Source: Oscillospiraceae bacterium
Lineage (GTDB): Bacteria; Bacillota; Clostridia; Oscillospirales; Oscillospiraceae
DNA length: 33,333 nucleotides
Assembly (NCBI GenBank): GCA_017437095.1
Contig: JAFSBW010000025.1
Span: forward strand, 1-33,333
Reading direction: 5' to 3'
Part shown: in pieces, positions 1 to 6,271 of the stretch
How positions within the stretch are numbered: position 1 is the first letter of the stretch
Layout: each line of letters starts with the position of its first letter
The notes under the pieces: generated by a model
What the model was told of the DNA's origin: nothing
The model's input: only the letters and a program-made list of their open reading frames with translations
The model's database searches: none
Made by a program: the position numbers and the translations under genes

Positions 1-5
1 GAAGC

Positions 6-43
6 AAAAAGAGGAAGATACCGAATGGTATCTTCCTCTTTTT
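6..43 (-). terminator. intrinsic terminator of the leftward tRNA-Lys/Gln unit
   Basis: A perfect 17-bp stem (6-22 with 27-43, loop GAAT) lies directly after the tRNA-Lys CCA end on the minus strand and finishes in a U-tract. The A/T runs on both sides mean it could also stop rightward transcription entering the window. Confidence 0.85.
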
Positions 44-118
44 GGTGACCCGCTGGAGATTCGAACTCCAGACCCATTGCTTAAAAGGCAATTGCTCTGC
101 CAACTGAGCTAGCGGGTC
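43..118 (-). tRNA. tRNA-Lys (anticodon TTT)
   Basis: On the minus strand the sequence folds as a complete 76-nt cloverleaf. The acceptor GACCCGC pairs with GCGGGTC, the D arm carries AGCTCAGTTGG, the anticodon loop is CTTTTAA, the T loop is TTCGAAT, and the 3' CCA is encoded. It is co-transcribed behind tRNA-Gln(TTG), 7 bp away. Confidence 0.97.
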
Positions 119-125
119 AAATATT

Positions 126-201
126 TGGCTGGGATGGCAGGATTCGAACCTACGAAATGCCAGAGTCAAAGTCTGGTGCCTTACCGCTTGGCTACATCCC
201 A
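126..201 (-). tRNA. tRNA-Gln (anticodon TTG)
   Basis: A complete 76-nt minus-strand cloverleaf with acceptor TGGGATG/CATCCCA, anticodon loop CTTTGAC (anticodon TTG), T loop TTCGAAT, discriminator G and encoded CCA. The U1-A72 acceptor start is typical of bacterial tRNA-Gln. It is the first gene of the leftward pair. Confidence 0.96.
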
Positions 202-238
202 ATACATAAAAAGGCTGCGCCACAAGGACACACGCCGT

Positions 239-267
239 ATTATAGCACGCCCGCAAGGATTTTGCAA
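239..267 (-). promoter_or_regulatory. sigma-A promoter of tRNA-Gln/tRNA-Lys
   Basis: Minus strand: -35 TTGCAA (262-267), 17-bp spacer, -10 TATAAT (239-244), about 38 bp ahead of the tRNA. It is divergent from the tRNA-Gly promoter 45 bp away. Confidence 0.8.
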
Positions 268-311
268 CCATATTTTTCCCCAGCCGCAGGGATTTTATCG
301 ACAAAAAACAG

Positions 312-340
312 TTGAAATTTTCCCATTACTTTGCTATAAT
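312..340 (+). promoter_or_regulatory. sigma-A promoter of tRNA-Gly
   Basis: -35 TTGAAA (312-317), 17-bp spacer, consensus -10 TATAAT (335-340), 17 bp ahead of the mature tRNA 5' end. Confidence 0.85.
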
Positions 341-357
341 GCCCTTACAGCCAAAAC

Positions 358-431
358 GCAGGGTTCGTATATTGGTAATACAACGGCTTCCCAAGCCGTG
401 AAGGCGGGTTCGATTCCCGTACCCTGCTCCA
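358..431 (+). tRNA. tRNA-Gly (anticodon CCC)
   Basis: A 74-nt cloverleaf: acceptor GCAGGGT/ACCCTGC, anticodon stem ACGGC/GCCGT around loop TTCCCAA (anticodon CCC), T loop TTCGATT, discriminator T and encoded CCA. A strong promoter precedes it and an intrinsic terminator begins directly after the CCA. The last ten bases (CCCTGCTCCA) recur at 596-605. Confidence 0.96.
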
Positions 432-469
432 AAAATAAAAGACACCCGTGAAGGGTGTCTTTTATTTTT
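432..469 (+). terminator. intrinsic terminator of tRNA-Gly
   Basis: GACACCC (441-447) pairs with GGGTGTC (453-459), extended by complementary A-rich and T-rich flanks (432-440 with 460-468). It follows the tRNA CCA end immediately. Confidence 0.88.
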
Positions 470-605
470 GCCGCAGGCAGGGAACCGAACCAATCTAAAT
501 GCAGGTGTCCGGGGCACACCTGCTCGCTGACGGCTGGACGGCAGCGACACTATAATTTTCGCCCAAGGGGCGAAAATGCAAATCGATTCGAAGCACCCTG
601 CTCCA
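470..605 (+). repeat. three-hairpin block ending in a copy of the tRNA-Gly 3' end
   Basis: No gene is supported here. The stretch is a chain of palindromes: GCAGGTGT/ACACCTGC (502-524), CGCTG/CAGCG (527-548) and TTTTCGCCC/GGGCGAAAA (555-577). It closes with a degenerate T-loop-like CGATTC and an exact CCCTGCTCCA (596-605) matching the 3' end of the neighbouring tRNA-Gly. The long open frames through it look accidental, since they cross the hairpins on both strands. Confidence 0.6.
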
Positions 606-606
606 G

Positions 607-649
607 AAAAGAAACACCGTTTGTCTACCAGACAAACGGTGTTTCTTTT
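607..649 (+). terminator. strong intrinsic terminator after the tRNA-like 3' fragment
   Basis: A perfect 19-bp stem (607-625 with 631-649, loop TACCA) with A/T flanks. It begins right after the duplicated tRNA 3' end. The left boundary of the repeat array at 650 abuts its U-tract. Confidence 0.85.
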
Positions 650-818
650 CAACGAAATAAATCCCTTGCGGGATTTGTGAAATAACGCTCCGCATTATGA
701 AATAGCTGCCGCTATGAAATACGCTGCGGCGTATTAGGGATTTATTTCACATTCGGTGGAACACCGAATACTTCACAATGACCGCGGGTCATTATTTCAC
801 ATCCGGAGGATATTTCAC
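650..818 (+). repeat. GTGAAAT hairpin array, full copy 1
   Basis: It begins CAACGAAATAAATCCC-TTGC-GGGATTTGTGAAAT. Three short palindromes follow, separated by (G/A)TGAAAT (about 683-732), then AGGGATTTATTTCAC (736-750). Three more palindromes follow (751-769, 777-793, 801-811), separated by ATTTCAC or ACTTCAC. The GAAATAAATCCC near the start and GGGATTTATTTC in the middle form a long-range inverted repeat. The fixed end (about 36 bp) is the exact reverse complement of that of the copy at 12901-13080, whereas the hairpins differ. From 819 to 959 I see no gene. Confidence 0.85.
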
Positions 819-959
819 TTTTACGATTCAATGGGCGTAAAGAATGCATATATTCATTCCGTCTGACAAGCACATCTCCAACAGAACAGATAGCTCCGTT
901 CCCTGCAAGAGGTGCAGTGGCTGGCCTCTTATTATAAAGACTGGCCCTAGTTTTGATAC

Positions 960-993
960 AAATGCACCCCCTTTAGGTCAAGGGGGTGCATTT
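960..993 (-). terminator. hairpin terminator downstream of the 1007-1321 gene
   Basis: AAATGCACCCCCTT (960-973) pairs perfectly with 980-993 around a 6-nt loop. It lies just beyond the stop codon of the leftward gene. The U-tract is weak in both directions. Confidence 0.6.
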
Positions 994-1006
994 TCAATGT
1001 TATCAG

Positions 1007-1321
1007 CTAATATTTGCCCCAATCACGGAGCAACTCCCGGAAATATGACCGTTTATATGCTCCGCTTATCAATTCGATGTTTAAGAAAGAACAAAAACAG
1101 TTATTTTCCTTGCACCAATCGGCAACTGCATTATCAGTCAAAAAATCGGGTGGGGACATAAGGCATACAACAACACCGTTCTTGCTTCCGTAGTTTGAAA
1201 TATATCCAAACGCCTCAATTCCATTAGAAAGAGAGAACGGACTCTCAAACTGAAAACCAAATTCTTCTGCCGCTAACGCAAAATTATGCCTTGCAATTTT
1301 GAGTTTGTCGTCATGGATCAT
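1007..1321 (-). CDS. small hypothetical protein, 104 aa
   Basis: I do not recognise the family. The product is a soluble, acidic, aromatic-rich protein without signal peptide or membrane segment. It contains an internal VVVCLMSPPDF stretch and ends in a basic/aromatic tail (LLRDWGKY). An ATG at 1321 is preceded by AAGGCGG at good spacing. Further upstream TTGCGG and TATAAT (1343-1348) are 16 bp apart on the minus strand, and a hairpin follows the stop, so the gene has its own transcription unit. Base composition is clearly AT-richer than the housekeeping genes of the window, which together with the flanking repeat arrays suggests an acquired accessory gene. Size and isolation would fit an immunity or phage-derived protein, but nothing in the sequence proves that. 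Confidence 0.65.
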   Translation of the reverse strand: MIHDDKLKIARHNFALAAEEFGFQFESPFSLSNGIEAFGYISNYGSKNGVVVCLMSPPDFLTDNAVADWCKENNCFCSFLNIELISGAYKRSYFRELLRDWGKY

Positions 1322-1392
1322 ACAATCACCGCCTTTTCCTTATTATACCATAAAAGGAAAAAACCGCAACTTATATTAAAGGCGGGGTTACA

Positions 1393-1454
1393 AATGAAAT
1401 AAATCCACTCACGCCCGAAGCGTATTTCACAAATCCCGCAAAGGATTTATTTTG
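1393..1454 (-). repeat. GTGAAAT hairpin element, minimal copy
   Basis: Read on the minus strand it is AAAATAAATCCTTTGCGGGATTTGTGAAAT-like at its start, then one palindrome (ACGC..CGGGCGT), then GGATTTATTTCATTT. It therefore has the fixed end, one hairpin and the closing arm of the large arrays, with small mismatches. The rest of the 331-bp gap 1322-1652 shows no gene and no clear promoter other than that of the 1007-1321 gene. Confidence 0.7.
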
Positions 1455-1652
1455 CCTAAAAGCCACAACCCTTTTGGGTGATCGGATGAAGGATTCAAAT
1501 TCGGTTATCTCTGTCCATTCGCCGCCAGAACACCGCTTTTGGTATTATTAAGTACCATATGGCATCATCGGCATAAGGGGAAATCCATGAGTTCCTCATC
1601 CGCTCTTGCTACCCCAAACAGCAGGTGCAGAGACATTCGCGAAAAAACGCGA

Positions 1653-2531
1653 TCATTGCTTTTCATTAAAATGGAACAGCCATGTCCGGAACAGTGCCAC
1701 CGCAACCAGAGCGGCCAGGCTAAGCCCCATCAGCCAGCGTTCCAGAGGACTGGATACATTTCTGCCCATTAACACGATAAATATCACTGCGACTATAGGG
1801 ATTATCCACCACCCGAGATTCAGCAGCTTCATTAATTTCTTTCGATTTTCCAGCACATCCGGTTCAAAATCCTCCGGATACTTTACCTTGCACCGGATGG
1901 TGGCCACGGGGATTCCGCGCACAGCGTTATATATCCGCTCTGCCGTGTACTCGATTCCATCGATGGTAAATTCCGGGTACATACTCTCTTTTGTGATTAC
2001 CAGATTCAGACTATTCTTTTCTGCATAGGCAAACAGCGCATCGGTGAATTCCCTTGCATTCGTTACTGCATTATCCGCAATGAATGTAAACAGCTTTTTC
2101 TCTTCTGCGAGAACCACCTTGCGGTAATCCTCAACCCATTTTTGGAACATGCTCTGTGCATTTTCGGGAGATTCCATGCGGCTGATCATCTCGTCCACAT
2201 TCACAGCTTCCATAGTTTGGAATGTGCTCCATTCCTCGCAAAACCGGATGGCGGCAATGAGCTGTTCCTGCTGTGCTTTCAGCCTTTGAATTTGTTCCTT
2301 CGCTGCCGTTGCCGGGCTTATGGAGCCATCCAGAACCTGTTTGATCTGATCCAGCGGCATATCCAGCATACGCATGGCCCGTATCTTCTTCAAAGTATCA
2401 ATATGCTCCTGCCGGTATTCCCGGTAATCGTTCTCCGGATTTCTGTCTGGATTCAGCAAACCCTCCCGCTCATAAAACCTAATATTCTGCCGGGATACAC
2501 CCGACAACTCCTCTGCGGCCTTGATATTCAT
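1653..2531 (-). CDS. MerR-family regulator with C-terminal membrane anchor, 292 aa
   Basis: Residues 1-70 are a MerR winged helix-turn-helix (VSRQNIRFYEREGLL, then the DYREY wing and MRMLDMPLDQIK). A coiled-coil stretch rich in Q/E/K follows at about 78-100. The middle (about 110-230) matches no effector domain I know. The C-terminus carries two hydrophobic segments (about 240-256 and 267-283), so the protein should sit in the membrane with its DNA-binding domain inside. I chose the ATG at 2531 because AAAGGAGG lies 7 bp upstream; an earlier in-frame start would lie over this site. The promoter has the 19-bp spacer typical of MerR-controlled promoters, implying autoregulation. No partner gene is adjacent, so the signal is unknown. 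Confidence 0.85.
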   Translation of the reverse strand: MNIKAAEELSGVSRQNIRFYEREGLLNPDRNPENDYREYRQEHIDTLKKIRAMRMLDMPLDQIKQVLDGSISPATAAKEQIQRLKAQQEQLIAAIRFCEEWSTFQTMEAVNVDEMISRMESPENAQSMFQKWVEDYRKVVLAEEKKLFTFIADNAVTNAREFTDALFAYAEKNSLNLVITKESMYPEFTIDGIEYTAERIYNAVRGIPVATIRCKVKYPEDFEPDVLENRKKLMKLLNLGWWIIPIVAVIFIVLMGRNVSSPLERWLMGLSLAALVAVALFRTWLFHFNEKQ

Positions 2532-2554
2532 ATGTCCGCCTCCTTTCTGCACTT

Positions 2555-2585
2555 AGTATAAAGGTTAGAGTAGGTATAATGTCAA
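2555..2585 (-). promoter_or_regulatory. MerR-type autoregulated promoter (19-bp spacer)
   Basis: Minus strand: consensus -35 TTGACA (2580-2585) and -10 TATACT (2555-2560) separated by 19 bp rather than 17. MerR proteins activate such over-long spacers by twisting the DNA (established for the family). The -10 is 24 bp from the MerR start codon. Confidence 0.75.
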
Positions 2586-2659
2586 GCACTATTTTATGAA
2601 AATAAAAAAAGAGGCATTCGATTGAATCAAGATGCCGGTTCCGACGAACCTTTCTTCAT

Positions 2660-2791
2660 CCCAAAGTGGTTTCCGTCCACAGCCACAAGGGCTGCGTCCC
2701 GAAACCAATGGATTCTCCCACGGCCTAAACCCCTCGCCAGCTCTCAATTTTTGCACCAGTGTGCGCACTGGTGCCGCCCTTTCGAATCCCT
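2660..2791 (+). repeat. CCCACGGCCTAA element, copy 1
   Basis: No gene is supported. The unit starts with a stem GGTTTC (2668-2673)/GAAACC (2701-2706), continues with CCAATGGATT..CCCACGGCCTAA (2705-2728), then a hairpin CACCAGTG/CACTGGTG near 2754-2773, and ends GCCGCCCTTTCG. The order and the CCAATGGA..CCCACGGCCTAA and GCCG(C/G)CCTTTCG blocks recur at 12714-12830. Open frames on both strands here end in the terminator and look accidental. Confidence 0.65.
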
Positions 2792-2802
2792 TATCCGCTG
2801 CA

Positions 2803-2840
2803 AAAAAATCCCCAACCGCGTAAGCGGTCGGGGATTTTTT
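2803..2840. terminator. bidirectional intrinsic terminator
   Basis: A 17-bp stem with one mismatch (2803-2819 with 2824-2840, loop GTAA), flanked by A6 and T6. It ends the leftward GNAT/four-helix unit and lies at the edge of the preceding repeat. Confidence 0.8.
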
Positions 2841-2989
2841 GGCAGTATTGAACTTAATGCATATTATAAATGGCTTTTTTAGAAAATCAAAAAGAGAAAA
2901 TCTTAGAGCTGCAACGTTTTTTAGCATTCCAGTTCAGCAACACCGGATCAATTTTGCGTTTGAACTAAATAGATATTGCTTATTCTGTT

Positions 2990-3436
2990 TCAAAATATCT
3001 TCTTTAGATTCAATTGTTCTTTACCACCGGAATAACCACAGCGGCGATAGAATTCGTGGGCATCCGTTCTGGATGCACCGGATACCAACCGGATGCCAGC
3101 TGCGCCAGTTTTGCAGGCCCAATGCTCGACTTGTTGAAGCAATGCTCTTCCAATACCCTGCTGTTTGTGTTCGCTAGATACTGCTATGCCCATAATGTTT
3201 TTCATATGTGGTGCATACAAAACGTCATAATCATTTGCATGTACATAACCAACGACAGAACCATCATAAACCGCCACAAAGATTTTATCAGCGCTGCTGC
3301 GGAGAAGCTTCGTTATGTTTTGTGCAGTATCATCCAAAGGATATTGATATCCCATCTCACTACAATTGAGCCGCCAAATTGCAGCCGCATCAGATGCGAC
3401 GGCTTCACGAATAGAAAAATCATTATTGAGTTTCAT
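2990..3436 (-). CDS. GNAT-family N-acetyltransferase, 148 aa
   Basis: A single-domain GNAT protein: N-terminal IREAVASDAAAIWRLN, a central beta-strand VAVYDGSVVGYV, then the acetyl-CoA pyrophosphate-binding loop SSEHKQQGIGRALL (Q92-x-x-G94-x-G96) and the late YRRCGYS segment typical of the fold. The family transfers acetyl from acetyl-CoA to an amine. The substrate cannot be read from the sequence; homologues include aminoglycoside acetyltransferases, but nothing here is diagnostic. The start overlaps the stop of the upstream four-helix-bundle gene by 4 bp, so the two are translationally coupled. The gene is AT-richer than its surroundings. Confidence 0.88.
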   Translation of the reverse strand: MKLNNDFSIREAVASDAAAIWRLNCSEMGYQYPLDDTAQNITKLLRSSADKIFVAVYDGSVVGYVHANDYDVLYAPHMKNIMGIAVSSEHKQQGIGRALLQQVEHWACKTGAAGIRLVSGASRTDAHEFYRRCGYSGGKEQLNLKKIF

Positions 3437-3783
3437 TTTTGTGATTTCTCCTTCGCTGTATTGATTGAGGAAATCAAAATACGCTTTATTTCAATGCATC
3501 GGTTGAGAATTGTATCATCATTATAATAGCCACTTTCAATCAATAATTCCAGCCAGTATTCGCTTTCTGAACATTCTTTCAGTGCAATCTGCAACTTGGC
3601 AATAAAGTCCGCCCTTCCGTGGGCATAAAAGGCTTCGCGAATATTTGCCCCTATGCTTGTTCCCGACCGAATTAACTGGTTGGTTAGTACACTTTCTCTT
3701 TTGCTTTGTTTAATCTCGTTACATACCCGAATAATATCAAGTGCAAATGCTTTTGACTTTACAAGCAACGGACTGTCTGCCAT
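3433..3783 (-). CDS. four-helix-bundle protein (23S rRNA IVS-type family), 116 aa
   Basis: The sequence matches the four-helix-bundle family named for proteins encoded in 23S rRNA intervening sequences. Hallmarks are LLVKSKAFALDIIRVCNE, the LTNQLIRSGTSIGANIREA motif, KLQIALKECSESEYWLELL and a final helix. The family is small, basic and helical; a role in nucleic-acid binding is suspected but not established. I prefer the ATG at 3783, 5 bp after GAGGTGG, over the GTG nine bases upstream, which would lie inside that site. It is the first gene of a two-gene unit with the GNAT enzyme. Such genes are often stand-alone and mobile in Clostridia and Bacteroidetes, which fits the low GC here. Confidence 0.85.
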   Translation of the reverse strand: MADSPLLVKSKAFALDIIRVCNEIKQSKRESVLTNQLIRSGTSIGANIREAFYAHGRADFIAKLQIALKECSESEYWLELLIESGYYNDDTILNRCIEIKRILISSINTAKEKSQK

Positions 3784-3812
3784 AACTTCCACCTCACAAA
3801 AAGGATATTTTT

Positions 3813-3841
3813 ATTATAGCGGAAGCAACAAAGATTTGCAA
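3813..3841 (-). promoter_or_regulatory. sigma-A promoter of the four-helix/GNAT unit
   Basis: Minus strand: -35 TTGCAA (3836-3841), 17-bp spacer, -10 TATAAT (3813-3818), 30 bp ahead of the start codon. Confidence 0.75.
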
Positions 3842-3853
3842 TATAATTAGAAT

Positions 3854-3972
3854 TAGCGTTTCGCCAAAGCGAAACGCCACCGCACTTATTCACTATTCAC
3901 TATTACTTATTACTTGCCAAAAATCGACTCCCGGATTTTAGTGAAGAGTGAAGAGTGAAGAGGTAATAAGTA
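3854..3972. repeat. palindrome plus inverted pair of heptad repeats
   Basis: A hairpin GCGTTTCG/CGAAACGC (about 3855-3877) is followed by heptads TATTCAC, TATTCAC, TATTACT, TATTACT (about 3886-3914). After a spacer come AGTGAAG three times and AGGTAAT/AAGTAAA-type units (3939-3972). The two arms are roughly reverse complements, so they could fold on each other. No coding signal is present. Confidence 0.75.
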
Positions 3973-4008
3973 AAAATCGACATCCTTCTTTCGAAGAATG
4001 TCGATTTT
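3972..4008 (-). terminator. intrinsic terminator of tRNA-Gln(CTG)
   Basis: The stem AAAAATCGACAT(C/T)CTT pairs across a short loop with its complement and ends in a U-tract on the minus strand, immediately after the tRNA CCA. Confidence 0.85.
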
Positions 4009-4082
4009 TGGCAGAGGATGAGGGATTCGAACCCCCGCGAACGGAGTCAGAGTCCGGTGTGCTACCGTTACACTAATCCTCT
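4009..4082 (-). tRNA. tRNA-Gln (anticodon CTG)
   Basis: A 74-nt minus-strand cloverleaf: acceptor AGAGGAT/ATCCTCT, anticodon loop CTCTGAC (anticodon CTG), T arm GGGGG-TTCGAAT-CCCTC, discriminator G and encoded CCA. The anticodon stem has one C-U mismatch at its base. This is the second glutamine isoacceptor in the window. Confidence 0.93.
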
Positions 4083-4115
4083 GTATCGTTGCGACTCCGT
4101 TGTGGCACGGGTATT

Positions 4116-4143
4116 ATTATACCCAAAATGGGGAAAAAGTCAA
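4116..4143 (-). promoter_or_regulatory. sigma-A promoter of tRNA-Gln(CTG)
   Basis: Minus strand: -35 TTGACT (4138-4143), 16-bp spacer, -10 TATAAT (4116-4121). Confidence 0.8.
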
Positions 4144-4204
4144 GAACTTTTTTCCATATTTCTCGATTTCTTCCGCAAAAATAGGATGCCCTGAAAAGTT
4201 TTCT

Positions 4205-4756
4205 TTATTCCTCTTCCCAGGGGAAGGGTTTGCCTTTGAGAACGCTTTGCTTCATATAGCGGAAAGTAGCTTCTTCGCCCTGCTCTTTGAGCATGGTAAG
4301 CAGATACCGCAGCTCCCGCTTGGTCTGCTCATGCATCAGCGATTTCTCCCGGCTCTTGTCAAAATATTCCAGGGCAGAGCCGTCGGTATAGCGCTCGCCC
4401 TGGTAGACGATGCAGGCGGCCCGGCGGTCCATGACCATTTCTACCAGGTATTTTCTGGGCATGGGCACAGCTTCGTACTGCCCGGAGGCCCGGCTCATAT
4501 CCGTCCAGTATTCGTAGTGGTGGCGGTTGCGGCCCTTATGGTGCATCCAGGCCTGGCTGTAGCCGTTTTCCTCACGCTCGGCGGCGTTGGGGGAGCGGGT
4601 ACCCTGGTAGTATTTTACGCCGATGCAAAACTCTGTAGGGCTGTATTTGGAAAGATCGTGGGTCAGACCCTGCCACACAAGGCCCACCCGCAGGCAGCCC
4701 AGCATGACCAGGTTGCGGTGGCGGGTTATGGTTTTAAAATGCTGCCAAGCTTTCAT
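4205..4756 (-). CDS. DUF5662 family protein, 183 aa
   Basis: The sequence resembles the DUF5662 family of Firmicutes and their phages: KAWQHFKTITRHRNLV at the N-terminus, the conserved QGLTHDLSKYSPTEF (about 30-44), KYYQGTRSPNAAEREENG, and HHKGRNRHHYEYW near residue 75. The invariant histidines and aspartates in THDLSKY and HHKGRNRHH would suit metal binding, perhaps an HD-like fold, but no activity is established. No signal peptide or membrane helix is seen. The ATG at 4756 follows GGGAGGG by 7 bp; the open frame continues upstream but without a ribosome-binding site. It is transcribed divergently from fumarase, with which it shares a -35 element. Confidence 0.85.
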   Translation of the reverse strand: MKAWQHFKTITRHRNLVMLGCLRVGLVWQGLTHDLSKYSPTEFCIGVKYYQGTRSPNAAEREENGYSQAWMHHKGRNRHHYEYWTDMSRASGQYEAVPMPRKYLVEMVMDRRAACIVYQGERYTDGSALEYFDKSREKSLMHEQTKRELRYLLTMLKEQGEEATFRYMKQSVLKGKPFPWEEE

Positions 4757-4786
4757 TGTCAGCCCTCCCGGAAAAAATCTTACTCT

Positions 4787-4838
4787 ATTATAAAACAATT
4801 CGCGCCCAATTGCAACCGCCGGATTTTTGTGGTATACT
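4787..4838. promoter_or_regulatory. divergent promoter pair sharing one palindromic -35 box
   Basis: TTGCAA at 4810-4815 is its own reverse complement. On the plus strand it is followed after exactly 17 bp by -10 TATACT (4833-4838), leading to the fumarase genes. On the minus strand it is followed after exactly 17 bp by -10 TATAAT (4787-4792), leading to the DUF5662 gene. RNA polymerase could occupy only one direction at a time, so the two units should compete. Confidence 0.8.
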
Positions 4839-4863
4839 GGCAAAAACAGGGGAGGGAAGACCT

Positions 4864-5703
4864 ATGAAAACCGTAACCGCCCAGCAAATTACCGATACCG
4901 TGGCCCGGCTGTGCATCCGGGCCAACCGGGAGCTGCCCCGGGATGTGGCCCAGGCTTTGGCCGAAGCCCGCAGCCGGGAGCCCTGGCCCTTGGCCCAAAA
5001 CACCCTGAGCCTGCTCCAGGAGAATCTTAGCGTAGCATCCCAAAGCTGCCTGCCCATCTGCCAGGATACGGGCATGGCCTGCGTGTTTGTGGAGCTGGGT
5101 ACGGATGTGCATATCCAGGGAGATTTTGAGCAGGCCATCCATGAGGGCGTGCGCCAGGGCTATACCCAGGGGTATCTGCGCAAAAGCATGGTGGCCGACC
5201 CCTTGCGCCGGGGCAACACCGGGGATAACACCCCCGCCGCCATTACCGTGCATCTGACCGCCGGGGAAACCTGCCGCATTACCGTTGCCCCCAAGGGCTT
5301 TGGCAGCGAGAATATGAGCCGCCTGGCCATGCTCAAGCCTGCCGATGGGGTAGAGGGCTTTAAAAAATTCGTTGTGGATACGGTGCGCGCCGCCGGGCCA
5401 AACCCCTGCCCGCCGGTGATTTTGGGCATTGGCGTAGGCGGCAGCTTCGACAAGGTGGCCTGCCTTGCCAAAAAGGCGCTGCTGCGGCCGCTGGATACGC
5501 CCAACCCCGACCCCTATTATGCCGCCTTGGAGCGGGAGCTTTTGGCCGAGGTCAACGCCCTGGGCATCGGCCCTCAGGGCTTCGGCGGCAAGACCACCTG
5601 CCTGGGCCTGGCCATTGAGAGCATGCCCACCCATGTGGCGGGGCTTCCTGTGGCGGTAAATGTATCCTGCCATGTTACCCGCAGAGCTACGGAGGAGATC
5701 TGA
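4864..5703 (+). CDS. class I fumarate hydratase, alpha subunit (FumA N-terminal half), 279 aa
   Basis: Iron-sulfur hydro-lyase subunit that, with the next gene, interconverts fumarate and malate in the cytosol. The closely related tartrate dehydratase cannot be fully excluded. Family hallmarks are CQDTG (C66-G70), LRRGNTGDNTPA (about 114-125), APKGFGSEN (about 142-150), GIGVGGSFDKVACLAKKALLR (about 188-208) and GFGGKTTCLGL (about 239-249). C66, C246 and C182 or C200 are candidates for the oxygen-sensitive [4Fe-4S] ligands. The ATG at 4864 follows GGGAGGG. The length is normal for the split form found in anaerobes. The beta subunit begins one base after this stop codon. An incomplete TCA branch toward fumarate or malate is the likely context. 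Confidence 0.93.
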   Translation: MKTVTAQQITDTVARLCIRANRELPRDVAQALAEARSREPWPLAQNTLSLLQENLSVASQSCLPICQDTGMACVFVELGTDVHIQGDFEQAIHEGVRQGYTQGYLRKSMVADPLRRGNTGDNTPAAITVHLTAGETCRITVAPKGFGSENMSRLAMLKPADGVEGFKKFVVDTVRAAGPNPCPPVILGIGVGGSFDKVACLAKKALLRPLDTPNPDPYYAALERELLAEVNALGIGPQGFGGKTTCLGLAIESMPTHVAGLPVAVNVSCHVTRRATEEI

Positions 5704-5704
5704 C

Positions 5705-6271
5705 ATGGAGCATAAAATTACCGTACCCTGCGCCGCTGCCGACCTTGCAGCCCTGCGCGCCGGGGATACCGTTTTGCTTTCCGGCACGGTGTATACCGCC
5801 CGGGATCAGGCCCATATCCGCATGACTCAGGCCCTGGACGCCGGGGAAAGCCTGCCCTTTCCCATTGAGGGCAGCGCAATTTACTATGTAGGCCCTACCC
5901 CGGAGCAGCCGGGGCAGATCATCGGCGCGGCCGGGCCTACCACCTCTTGCCGGATGGACGGCTTTTCCCCCCGGCTTTTGCGCCTGGGCAACCGGGTAAT
6001 GATCGGCAAGGGAGAGCGCAGCGAAGAAGTGAAGCAAGCCGTGGCGGAAACCGGCAGCGTATACCTGGCAGCCCTGGGGGGCGCCGGGGCGCTGATGGCC
6101 CGGTGCATTCAAAGCGTGGAGACCGTAGCCTGGGAGGATCTGGGCTGTGAAGCCGTGCGCAAGCTCCGGGTGGAGAATATGCCCCTTACGGTTATTTTGG
6201 ATGCCCACGGCGGCGATCTGTACCGCCAAGGCCCGGCAAATTACCTGAGGGAAAATGAACATAAGATATAA
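5705..6271 (+). CDS. class I fumarate hydratase, beta subunit (FumA C-terminal half), 188 aa
   Basis: Partner of the preceding subunit. Diagnostic stretches are LAALRAGDTVLLSGTVYTARDQAH near the start, IYYVGPTPEQPGQ, GPTTSCRMDGFSPRLL (where most homologues have TTSGRMD), MIGKGERS, GGAGALMARCI and the closing VENMPLTVILDAHG. Start and upstream stop are separated by one base (TGA-C-ATG) with a GGAGGAG site inside the alpha gene, giving coupled translation. An oddity lies at the 3' end: the last codons Lys-Ile and the TAA stop fall within a heptad array (AAGATAT, AAGATAT, AACATAG) that runs on into the intergenic space. The end of the protein may therefore have been rewritten by repeat insertion. 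Confidence 0.92.
   Translation: MEHKITVPCAAADLAALRAGDTVLLSGTVYTARDQAHIRMTQALDAGESLPFPIEGSAIYYVGPTPEQPGQIIGAAGPTTSCRMDGFSPRLLRLGNRVMIGKGERSEEVKQAVAETGSVYLAALGGAGALMARCIQSVETVAWEDLGCEAVRKLRVENMPLTVILDAHGGDLYRQGPANYLRENEHKI

Noticed and set aside
455-695. Reading frames on both strands through the tRNA-Gly downstream region
   Set aside because: They cross terminators and hairpins, lack ribosome-binding sites, and translate to low-quality sequence rich in Arg/Pro/Cys.
650-818. CRISPR array, suggested by regularly spaced short repeats
   Set aside because: Repeats are only 7 bp, spacers are 10-20-bp palindromes, orientation flips at the centre, and no cas gene is present.
2589-2927. 112-aa leftward open frame
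   Set aside because: It runs through an intrinsic terminator and the CCCACGGCCTAA repeat; no ribosome-binding site. Similar frames arise wherever this repeat occurs.
4756-5787. Long antisense frames opposite the fumarase genes
   Set aside because: High GC creates long shadow frames; they lack start signals, whereas the plus-strand frames carry clear fumarase motifs.
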